From Pseudomonas viridiflava (GTDB lineage: Bacteria > Pseudomonadota > Gammaproteobacteria > Pseudomonadales > Pseudomonadaceae): a stretch of DNA of 64,000 nucleotides. The notes below the pieces were generated by a model. The model did no database searches. It saw only the letters and a program-made list of their open reading frames with translations, and was not told the DNA's origin. A program made the translations under genes and the position numbers. The stretch is taken from positions 221,751 to 285,750 of the forward strand of contig NZ_RBTP01000069.1 of the NCBI RefSeq assembly GCF_003702045.1, in the 5' to 3' direction. How positions within the stretch are numbered: position 1 is the first letter of the stretch; every line of letters begins with the position of its first letter. This document shows, in pieces, positions 7,572 to 14,387 of this stretch.

Positions 7572-8693
7572 TCATGGCTGCACCTGCTTGAGCGTCAGCA
7601 CTTCCTTGGGGGTCACCATGTCGTCCTTGTTATTGCCCCAAGCGTTGCGTTCGTAGGTCTCGACGGCGGCGATATCGACTTCCGATAGCTGTTTGCCGAA
7701 CGCCGCCATTGCCGTACCGGGCTTGACGTTGACGACGATATCCAGATGCTCGGCCATCGGGCCGGTGGCGATTTTCGAGCCCTTGAGGGTCGGGAACATG
7801 GGCGTCAGGCCTTGTCCTTCGGCCTGGTGACAGGCCACGCAAACGGTGCGGTAGACCTTGTCGCACTGGGCAATGAGTTCTTCGCGGGCCCACTCTTTGC
7901 TCGTCAGCGCCTTGAGCCTTGCCGCCTCCTGCTTGCGCTCGGACAGCCAGTTTTCATAGTCGGCAGGCGAGCGGGCATCGACCACGATGGGCATGAAGCC
8001 GTGGTCCTTGCCGCACAGTTCGGTGCATTGGCCGCGATAAATGCCGGGCTTTTCGATGCGCGTCCAGGCTTGGTGGATGAACCCGGGGACGCCATCGCGC
8101 TTGACCGCAAACGCGGGCACCCACCAAGAGTGGATCACGTCGGCTCCGATCACCAGAAAACAGATCTTCTCTGCGACCGGCAGCACCAATGGCTGATCGA
8201 CTTCCCGCAGGTAGTGTTCGCCTTTGTCGTCGCGGTTGTGGATCTGATGAGTAGTGGTGGCCAGATTGCTGAAGAACTCGACGTTCTGGCCCAGGCATTT
8301 GTAATGCCATTTCCACTGATAACCGGTGATCTGGATGTCGACGTCCGACTCGCTGACGTCGTACCGGCTGATCAAGGTACGAGTCGCCGGAATCGCCATT
8401 GCGATCAGAATCAGGAACGGAACAATCGTCCAGAGGATCTCGACCGTAGTGTTTTCGTGGAAATGGGCAGCCTTCTGGCCCATCGAGCGCCGATGCGCAT
8501 ACACCGACCAAAGCATGGTGCCGAATACCACCACCCCGATCACCACGCAGATCCAGAAGATGGTCATGTGCAGATCGAATACTGCGCCACTGAACACTGA
8601 CGCGCCGGGTGACCGGTTGGTCGTCCAGTCTGCGCGGGCCTGCGCACACGCCGACCACAGCAGCAGGCCCATCCAGACCTTTGGATGCCACAT
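7572..8693 (-). CDS. coxB: Cytochrome c oxidase subunit II (CuA and cytochrome c domains)
   Basis: Electron-entry subunit of aa3 oxidase, 373 residues from the ATG at 8693 (AGGGAA Shine-Dalgarno). Signal peptide to about residue 21, two membrane helices near 43-65 and 84-104, then the cupredoxin domain with all CuA ligands: H188, C223, C227, H231 and M234 in GQCTELCGKDHGFM. A C-terminal cytochrome c domain carries CVACH (285-289) and a candidate axial Met at 329. The frame is fully intact although subunits I and III are destroyed. A Cys occurs at 133 (WHYKCLG) where, as I recall, homologues have Tyr; this may be an early sign of relaxed selection. Confidence 0.94.
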   Translation of the reverse strand: MWHPKVWMGLLLWSACAQARADWTTNRSPGASVFSGAVFDLHMTIFWICVVIGVVVFGTMLWSVYAHRRSMGQKAAHFHENTTVEILWTIVPFLILIAMAIPATRTLISRYDVSESDVDIQITGYQWKWHYKCLGQNVEFFSNLATTTHQIHNRDDKGEHYLREVDQPLVLPVAEKICFLVIGADVIHSWWVPAFAVKRDGVPGFIHQAWTRIEKPGIYRGQCTELCGKDHGFMPIVVDARSPADYENWLSERKQEAARLKALTSKEWAREELIAQCDKVYRTVCVACHQAEGQGLTPMFPTLKGSKIATGPMAEHLDIVVNVKPGTAMAAFGKQLSEVDIAAVETYERNAWGNNKDDMVTPKEVLTLKQVQP

Positions 8694-9068
8694 CTCGGGT
8701 TCCCTCACACACTTGTGCTTGCGCGGATCAAGCCGCGGACAAGGGAGCGGGCCACCGACTGCAGAACCATGACCAAGGCGCGCCATGAAAACAGGGCGAG
8801 GTCACAAGCCGACTTCCTCAGAGGTCGAGTATAGACACAGCTCCCGGCGCGCAACGAAGCGCCAGATGAACGCCCACAGGCGAATAACCTATGGATTTAT
8901 CGGTCGGATGCTCACCAAACACCTCAAAAACCGTTTTTTTAGAGCGAATGCATATAAATATGAAACGGTTATGACAAAAACGTCTGAGGTATTTAGTTAA
9001 TCAAGCTAACGTATGACCTTAATCAACAACCCACCCCTGGTTTTATGCCTTCAGGAGCCCATACCGCC
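8694..9068. promoter_or_regulatory. Intergenic region upstream of coxB and the 9069 gene
   Basis: About 375 bases between divergent genes. The part at 8930-9030 is strikingly AT-rich for this genome (runs such as ATGCATATAAATATGAAAC and ATTTAGTTAATCAAGC), which suggests promoter or protein-binding DNA for the rightward gene. No coding frame is convincing and no clear Anr or Fur box was found. Confidence 0.45.
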
Positions 9069-9719
9069 ATGAACACCGCCGCATTGCGCGAGCAGATACG
9101 TCGAGCACAACAGCACGAAGCCGAGACCGGCCAGTTGCTGCAACAGCTGAAAACTCAGCTTCCGCACCTCCACCCTGCCATTCATTTACCCGATGTCGAT
9201 GCACAGGGCGCGCTGACGCGTTTTGTCACGGCCTACATCGATCTGGTCCCCGACCTGCTGGACGCCGCTCATGAAGTGGCCATAGAGGCGGGTATCGAAG
9301 GACAGATCAAGCCAGTACTCATGATCGCGGAGCACTTTTTCACCGCGCCGCCCGCCATCATGCAAGGTCACGAAGGGCTGGACAGCCTGCTGGATGAGGC
9401 CTATCTGGCGCATCGTCTGGTCGAGGAGGTGAACGATCTCTACATCAAGCATTTCGGCCAGCCGCTCATACCGTCCAACACCACTGTGGCCAGCGTTATT
9501 GCCCATCAACTGATTGGTGAGCAATTCGCCAACCAACTGGACGAAGCTGTCCATCACGCAGTCGATCAACTGCTCGATGATGAAGATTTTGCGCTGGATT
9601 GCGTAGAGGCGTATCGCGAGAAGCTGAGCAGTCCAGACACCGAGGCCGCCTGGAAGCGCTGGCCAAGTCTGTCACGTCAGCTGGGTATCGGTCTGGAACT
9701 GGAACGTTCCGTGGGCTGA
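9069..9719 (+). CDS. Conserved hypothetical protein beside SulP/carbonic anhydrase
   Basis: 216 residues from the ATG at 9069 (AGGAG 11 bases upstream; an alternative ATG lies at 9045). I do not recognise a domain. It is acidic and predicted mostly helical, opens with a possible coiled coil (residues 5-30, rich in Q, E and R), and has no signal peptide or membrane segment, so it is probably cytoplasmic. In P. aeruginosa a hypothetical gene sits in the same place between the oxidase operon and the SulP/carbonic anhydrase genes (recalled synteny: PA0102-PA0105). Convergent with the SulP gene. Function unknown. Confidence 0.8.
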   Translation: MNTAALREQIRRAQQHEAETGQLLQQLKTQLPHLHPAIHLPDVDAQGALTRFVTAYIDLVPDLLDAAHEVAIEAGIEGQIKPVLMIAEHFFTAPPAIMQGHEGLDSLLDEAYLAHRLVEEVNDLYIKHFGQPLIPSNTTVASVIAHQLIGEQFANQLDEAVHHAVDQLLDDEDFALDCVEAYREKLSSPDTEAAWKRWPSLSRQLGIGLELERSVG

Positions 9720-9756
9720 TCGGCCCGTCGAATTCTATGTCTTCGCCAGCAAAGGA

Positions 9757-9804
9757 AGGAGCCGGATGATGCTCCGCTGCTTCGCGAAGACCCATCCGGC
9801 TCCT
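9757..9804. terminator. Stem-loop between convergent genes
   Basis: Inverted repeat AGGAGCCGGATG ... CATCCGGCTCCT, a perfect 12-bp stem with a 24-base loop that itself holds a CTTCGCGAAG hairpin. No long T-run follows on either strand. It probably limits read-through between the hypothetical gene and the SulP gene, or is a solitary repeat element. Confidence 0.55.
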
Positions 9805-9831
9805 GTGGGGCCTACTGTGGGGTTGAACGAA

Positions 9832-11364
9832 TCAGGCAGCGCCTGAGCCAATCCCGGTGTTGGTGTAAACCCTTCCTTCGAGTCGACGCTTCAAGCCCCG
9901 AGGTTCGATCACAAGCTTCGTACCGTGAGCGGCATTCGCACGCCCCCAGTCTTCAAGCAGCTCCAGACAGGAGTGATCGATATACGACAGGTTGTTCAGC
10001 GGCACATGCAGCGTACTGCCGACCGGAACGGTGCCCAAGACCTGAGTCAGCGCGGGTACTTTGAGGAACGTGGCTGCACCGACCAGGCGCAGTTCGTACT
10101 CGTTTTTGCCCGCCAGCTCGACAAGGTTGATTTTCAGACGCGACGCCTTGAGCGCCAGCTTGACCAGGGTCAGACCGAAGCCAACCAGAACACCGGTCAA
10201 CAGGTCAGTGAAGATGATCGCGCCCGCCGTTGCGGCGTAGGTGAACATCGGCATGCGACCGTAGCGACCCAGCCCTTTGAAGGTTTTCAGATCGACCAGT
10301 TTCAGACCGGTGTACACCAGCACGCCTGCAAGACTTGCGACCGGAATGCTCTGCAACACACTGGACAGCAGCAGAACGAACGCCAGCAGCCACAGACCGT
10401 GGAAGATCGTCGAGAAGCGTGTGGTTGCACCCGCCTGAACGTTGGCCGAGCTGCGTACGATCACACCCGTCATCGGCAGCGCGCCCAACAGGCCGCACAG
10501 CATGTTACCCACACCCTGGGCACTGAGCTCTTTGTCGAAGTCCGAACGCACGCCGCTGTGCATGCGGTCTACCGCTGCGGCAGAAAGCAGTGTTTCGGCA
10601 CTGGCGATGAAGGCCACGGCGATGGCCGCGATCAGGATCGCAGGGTCGGCCAGGCTCAGCAGGTCACCGGGGCGCAGCCAGTCGATAGCATCGGAGAGGT
10701 TGTCCGGCACTTGCACACGCTTGACTTCCAGCGCCATGAACAGGCTGATGGCGGTCGCGATGCCCACGCCGAGCAAGGCACCCGGAACGAAGCGAAGGGA
10801 CGTGGGGCGAAGTTTGTCCCAGCCCCACATGATCAGGATCGTACCGAGGCCCAACATACCGGCCTGCATGCCCGATCCCGGCCCGATGGCCTGGACCAGT
10901 GTTGCCGGGAAGCCGACGAGGTTATCCAGCCCGGAAGGCTTCGGCCCGCTGTCGAACATGACATGAGCCTGTGACAGCACAATCAGGATGCCGATACCGG
11001 CCAGCATGCCGTAGACAACGGCAGGTGCCGTCACACGGAACCAGCAACCGAGCTTGAATCGACCGGCCAGCAACTGAAGCAGACCGGCCAGCAACAGGAT
11101 CGGCCCAAGCATCGCCATCCCATGCTCACGCACGACTTCAAATACCAGTACCGCAAGACCCGCTGCCGGGCCACTGACCTGCAGCGGCGAACCAGCCAGC
11201 CAACCAACGACCAGACCACCAATAATACCGGTGATCAAACCCTTGGCAGGGGGCATACCGGATGCGATTGCGATCCCCATGCACAGGGGAAGCGCCACCA
11301 AAAACACGACCACGGAAGCCAGTAGCTCCCGTGGCAAGACGGATTTCAATTGTGTAGCACCCAT
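9832..11364 (-). CDS. SulP-family anion transporter (probable bicarbonate transporter)
   Basis: 510 residues from the ATG at 11364 (GGAGAAG Shine-Dalgarno), with 10-12 hydrophobic segments over residues 1-400. The SulP pattern is clear: VFLVALPLCMGIAIASGMPP at the N-terminus, then GGLVVGWLAGSPLQVSGPAAGL, and AEQLLSAAAVDRMHSG-like sequence in the transport core. The last ~95 residues look like a STAS domain. The next gene in the same direction is a beta-carbonic anhydrase, and SulP proteins paired with carbonic anhydrases are commonly taken to carry bicarbonate rather than sulfate. Substrate is therefore an inference from context. Confidence 0.88.
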   Translation of the reverse strand: MGATQLKSVLPRELLASVVVFLVALPLCMGIAIASGMPPAKGLITGIIGGLVVGWLAGSPLQVSGPAAGLAVLVFEVVREHGMAMLGPILLLAGLLQLLAGRFKLGCWFRVTAPAVVYGMLAGIGILIVLSQAHVMFDSGPKPSGLDNLVGFPATLVQAIGPGSGMQAGMLGLGTILIMWGWDKLRPTSLRFVPGALLGVGIATAISLFMALEVKRVQVPDNLSDAIDWLRPGDLLSLADPAILIAAIAVAFIASAETLLSAAAVDRMHSGVRSDFDKELSAQGVGNMLCGLLGALPMTGVIVRSSANVQAGATTRFSTIFHGLWLLAFVLLLSSVLQSIPVASLAGVLVYTGLKLVDLKTFKGLGRYGRMPMFTYAATAGAIIFTDLLTGVLVGFGLTLVKLALKASRLKINLVELAGKNEYELRLVGAATFLKVPALTQVLGTVPVGSTLHVPLNNLSYIDHSCLELLEDWGRANAAHGTKLVIEPRGLKRRLEGRVYTNTGIGSGAA

Positions 11365-11465
11365 GACACTTCTCCGGGATTCTTCAGACGAGGCAAAGCT
11401 GGCGGCGCGCTCCATGCGCAGCCGCCACCAGCTAAAGAAGGGTTGCCGTCAGTCGTGACTGGGGG

Positions 11466-12206
11466 TCAGTCGGCTGAAAAGCGTGCTTTCGGGGAAGCCA
11501 TCGGCGTCGGGCCTGTGCCATCCAGCGGCACGAAACGATCGCTTTCAGCGTCATAGGCCAGAATTTCACTGGTCTCGATGCTGTACACCCAGCCGTGAAT
11601 GAACAGCTGACCGCTGGCCATCTTCGCTGCAACCGAAGGGTGGGTGCGCAGGTGATGCAACTGGGAAATCACGTTTTCCTGCGTCAGGACCTGCATGGTT
11701 TCCAGCTCACCACTGCAATTGCAGTTTTGTTCGACGACAGTACGAGCAACCTCTGCATGGCGCAGCCAGGCTTTTACTGTCGGCATCTTGTCCAGGCTGT
11801 CGGGATTGAGCACCGCGCGCATGGCACCGCAGTCGGAGTGACCGCAGACGATGATGTGTTGCACGCCCAGCGCCACGACTGCGTATTCCAGAGCGGTAGA
11901 GACGCCACCATTCATCTGGCCATACGGAGGAACGACGTTACCGACGTTACGGGTCACGAAAAGGTCGCCCGGCGAGCTCTGAGTGATCAGCTCGGGAACG
12001 ATGCGCGAATCCGCGCAGGTAATGAACATGGCTCGCGGCGATTGTGCGGTAGCCAGTTTTTTGAACAGCTCTTCCTGCTGAGGGAAGACCTCGTTACGGA
12101 AATGTACAAAGCCATCGACGATGTGTTTCAACGCTACGTCGGCGCTATCCGAATGGCTGTGTGTACTGGCCGACGTAGCCGACGGCTGTTTATCCATGTC
12201 TCTCAT
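11466..12206 (-). CDS. Beta-carbonic anhydrase
   Basis: Zinc enzyme interconverting CO2 and bicarbonate, 246 residues. The zinc and catalytic residues are all present: CADSR (C64, D66, R68) and GHSDCGA (H123, C126). The ATG at 12206 is preceded by AGAGAGG at good distance; an ATG at 12197 is possible. The first ~25 residues are a low-complexity Ser/His/Asp lead, not a clear signal peptide. It lies upstream of the SulP transporter in the same direction with a 101-base gap, supporting a bicarbonate supply module. Equivalent by synteny to the psCA1 locus of P. aeruginosa (recall). Confidence 0.95.
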   Translation of the reverse strand: MRDMDKQPSATSASTHSHSDSADVALKHIVDGFVHFRNEVFPQQEELFKKLATAQSPRAMFITCADSRIVPELITQSSPGDLFVTRNVGNVVPPYGQMNGGVSTALEYAVVALGVQHIIVCGHSDCGAMRAVLNPDSLDKMPTVKAWLRHAEVARTVVEQNCNCSGELETMQVLTQENVISQLHHLRTHPSVAAKMASGQLFIHGWVYSIETSEILAYDAESDRFVPLDGTGPTPMASPKARFSAD

Positions 12207-12412
12207 GTCTTCATCCTCTCTGACGGATTGATCTGGATTTCTCATGCGTGCTTAACCAGAGCCGGATGTGATCCCTGTCGTTTGGCATCGCGAACACATC
12301 CCTTGGACGCTTCCACTGGTGTCACTCCGAGTTACAGACTAACTGCCCAAGCTTAAGTGAAACTGAATGCGACCGCTCTGGAATGCGGGTTTGCACGATA
12401 GTCCCAACTTCG

Positions 12413-13471
12413 TTACAGCAGTGACATCTGCCCCCCAGGCGGGCAAAACGCCTCGCAATCCAGAGAAAAGCCGTCACGTTTATTCAATCCCAGGCGCTTG
12501 ATTGCCATCGCGTAGCGCTGGGCAAGCAGATCGGCAAACGGACCTTCTCCGCGCATACGCGAGCCAAACTGGCTGTCATACAACGCGCCGCCACGGCTCT
12601 GGCGGATCAGACTCATCACATGATCGGCGCGCTGGGGGTAATGCGTCTTCAACCACTCGTCGAACAACGGCGCGACCTCAAGCGGCAACCGCAGCATCAC
12701 GTAACTTGCGCTCAGCGCACCTGCCGCCTTGGCCTCGGTCAGCAGGGCTTCCAGCTCGCTGTCATTGATCATGGGAATCATCGGCGCACACAGCACACCC
12801 ACCGGCACGCCAGCCTGGCGCAACACCTTGATCGCCCTCAGTCGTGCCTTCGGGGCTGCGGCCCGGGGCTCAAGGATGCGCTTGAGTTCGTCATCCAGCG
12901 TGGTCAGGCTGATGAACACCGACACCAGACGCAGCTTCGCCATCTCGGCCAGCAGATCAAGGTCACGCAGAATCAGCGAGCCCTTGGTGATGATGCTGAC
13001 CGGATGACGATAGCGCAGCAACACCTCCAGCGTGGCACGGGTGATTTTATGCTCACGCTCGATGGGTTGGTAAGGATCGGTATTGGCCCCAAGCGTGATC
13101 GGCGCACAGCGGTAGCCCGGTTTCGAAAGCTGCTGCTCCAGCAGCGCGGCTGCGTTGGTCTTGGCGATCAGTTTCGTCTCGAAATCCAGCCCGGGCGACA
13201 TGTCCCAGTACGCATGGCTGGGCCGTGCGAAGCAATAAATGCAGCCATGCTCGCAGCCGCGATACGGATTGATCGACCGATCGAACGGAATGTCCGGCGA
13301 GCTGTTGCGGGTGATGATGCTTTTGGCGGTTTCGAGGGTGACCTGCGTCCCTTGCGTCATGGGGACTTCCTGATACCAACCGTCGTCTTCGGCGACAGAA
13401 CGGCTAGGCGCAAAGCGATTGTGCGGATTGCTGGCCGTGCCGCGGCCGCGCACTGGAGAGAAGCTGGACAT
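12413..13471 (-). CDS. Radical SAM protein, PA0069/SplB-like, LexA-controlled
   Basis: 352 residues. The radical SAM cluster motif is CEHGCIYC (C73, C77, C80), set in SINPYRGCEHGCIYCFARPS, which is typical of the COG1533 group related to spore photoproduct lyase. Other conserved parts are GANTDPYQPIE and ITKGSLILRDLDLL. Its substrate is not established. The group's kinship to a DNA-lesion repair enzyme and the LexA box 18 bases upstream of the start point to a role in the DNA damage response (inference). I recall the P. aeruginosa counterpart being listed in the LexA regulon. Transcribed alone, towards the carbonic anhydrase promoter. Confidence 0.92.
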   Translation of the reverse strand: MSSFSPVRGRGTASNPHNRFAPSRSVAEDDGWYQEVPMTQGTQVTLETAKSIITRNSSPDIPFDRSINPYRGCEHGCIYCFARPSHAYWDMSPGLDFETKLIAKTNAAALLEQQLSKPGYRCAPITLGANTDPYQPIEREHKITRATLEVLLRYRHPVSIITKGSLILRDLDLLAEMAKLRLVSVFISLTTLDDELKRILEPRAAAPKARLRAIKVLRQAGVPVGVLCAPMIPMINDSELEALLTEAKAAGALSASYVMLRLPLEVAPLFDEWLKTHYPQRADHVMSLIRQSRGGALYDSQFGSRMRGEGPFADLLAQRYAMAIKRLGLNKRDGFSLDCEAFCPPGGQMSLL

Positions 13472-13488
13472 GAGGCATCACCCGAATA

Positions 13489-13504
13489 CTGTGTATTCAT
13501 ACAG
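13489..13504 (-). promoter_or_regulatory. LexA (SOS) box upstream of the radical SAM gene
   Basis: CTGT-GTATTCAT-ACAG matches the gammaproteobacterial LexA consensus CTGT-N8-ACAG perfectly, with an AT-rich centre. It lies 17 bases before the ATG at 13471, positioned to cover the promoter or transcription start. It is the only full LexA box I found in the window. Confidence 0.88.
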
Positions 13505-13719
13505 TATCTATTTATACGACGCCTGACCACTCAATAGAAAGGCCTCTGACAGACGGCCTGAATCGTAGTGTCCTCAATGGGCACCGAACGCTGTCTTCCC
13601 ACCTGTACGCATGGCCACCTGTCATTTCTGTCAGTAGACGAGGTTTTGGACAAGGACTAGCGTAACGGGACGCCAGACTCGACCCGACGCTGGCAACTTA
13701 CCTGACAGCGAGGTGGGTG

Positions 13720-13953
13720 ATGGCGACGTATGCAGTTCGATTGGCGGCGGATGACTTAAACAAGAAAAAATACCCAGAGATTTGTGCCGAGTTATTTGAA
13801 GACGATGATTTTTTAAGCGCTGTTGTACTGACGTTCGATACCCGACAGGACTATGAAATCGACATTCAAGGCGACGCCGAAATCGCCGAAGAAATATTGA
13901 TCGACCTTGCGTTGTCGTTCAAAGAGAAACTCGTTGAGTTGTTCGAAAGATAA
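13720..13953 (+). CDS. Small acidic protein of unknown function (77 aa)
   Basis: 77 residues from ATG 13720 (a GTG one codon earlier is possible; GAGG lies just upstream). Rich in Asp/Glu and in Leu/Ile, with no Cys, no signal peptide and no membrane helix: probably a small cytoplasmic alpha/beta protein. Motifs visible are KKKYPEICAELFEDDDF and YEIDIQGDAEIAEEI. Codons are AT-richer than in the neighbours (TTATTTGAAGACGATGATTTTTTAAG), suggesting recent acquisition. It stands alone between the SOS-controlled radical SAM gene and the yheV-like gene, both pointing away or towards it. I do not recognise the family; an immunity or antitoxin-like role is only speculation. Confidence 0.75.
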   Translation: MATYAVRLAADDLNKKKYPEICAELFEDDDFLSAVVLTFDTRQDYEIDIQGDAEIAEEILIDLALSFKEKLVELFER

Positions 13954-14050
13954 CACTGCAGGGTGCCTGTGGCGCTTAGCGCCGATGCCGATAATCAGAA
14001 GGAGATGCTGAAAGGACCAATACAGTTATGAAAAATAAATCTTTCCATAA

Positions 14051-14080
14051 AATAAGGGACGTCTTTGCGCCCCTTATTAA
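14051..14080. terminator. Bidirectional terminator-like stem-loop
   Basis: AATAAGGG ... CCCTTATT with a 12-base loop, flanked by A-runs on the left and T/A-rich DNA on the right. It lies between the 77-aa gene and the convergent zinc-ribbon gene, where a shared terminator is expected. Confidence 0.55.
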
Positions 14081-14099
14081 ATATCGCGTCAACGTTTGA

Positions 14100-14387
14100 T
14101 TAGCTCGGATCAACCGGCTTCTTCAACTTCGGATTCGGAAAGAACTGCACGCCTTGTACTTTTGGGTTGGCAGGCTTTACCACCACCTTATTAACCCGTG
14201 TACCCAGTTCTTTCGGCACCGAAAGCCCCTGTTCGTTGAGGGTGTCGCTGTAGCCGCAGTTCACGCACTCACGGTGCGGTACGTCGTCTTCGCTCCACAT
14301 CATCAACTTGTCAGGCTCGCTGCACGCCGGGCAAACAGCCCCGGCGATGAAGCGCTTCTTGGTAACGACCGCAGGTGTATCGGTCAT
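14100..14387 (-). CDS. YheV-like zinc-ribbon protein (DUF2387)
   Basis: 95 residues with a two-knuckle zinc ribbon: CPAC (C19, C22) and CVNC (C41, C44), the second followed by GYSDTLNEQG. The C-terminal 45 residues are basic and low in structure. Function is unknown in the family. Its ATG overlaps the prlC stop by 4 bases (ATGA), so it is translationally coupled to oligopeptidase A, an arrangement conserved in Pseudomonas. Confidence 0.88.
   Translation of the reverse strand: MTDTPAVVTKKRFIAGAVCPACSEPDKLMMWSEDDVPHRECVNCGYSDTLNEQGLSVPKELGTRVNKVVVKPANPKVQGVQFFPNPKLKKPVDPS

Noticed and set aside
6002..8693. CoxA truncation as programmed frameshifting or a split gene
   Set aside because: Large internal parts with essential heme and copper ligands are absent, so no frameshift could restore a working protein.
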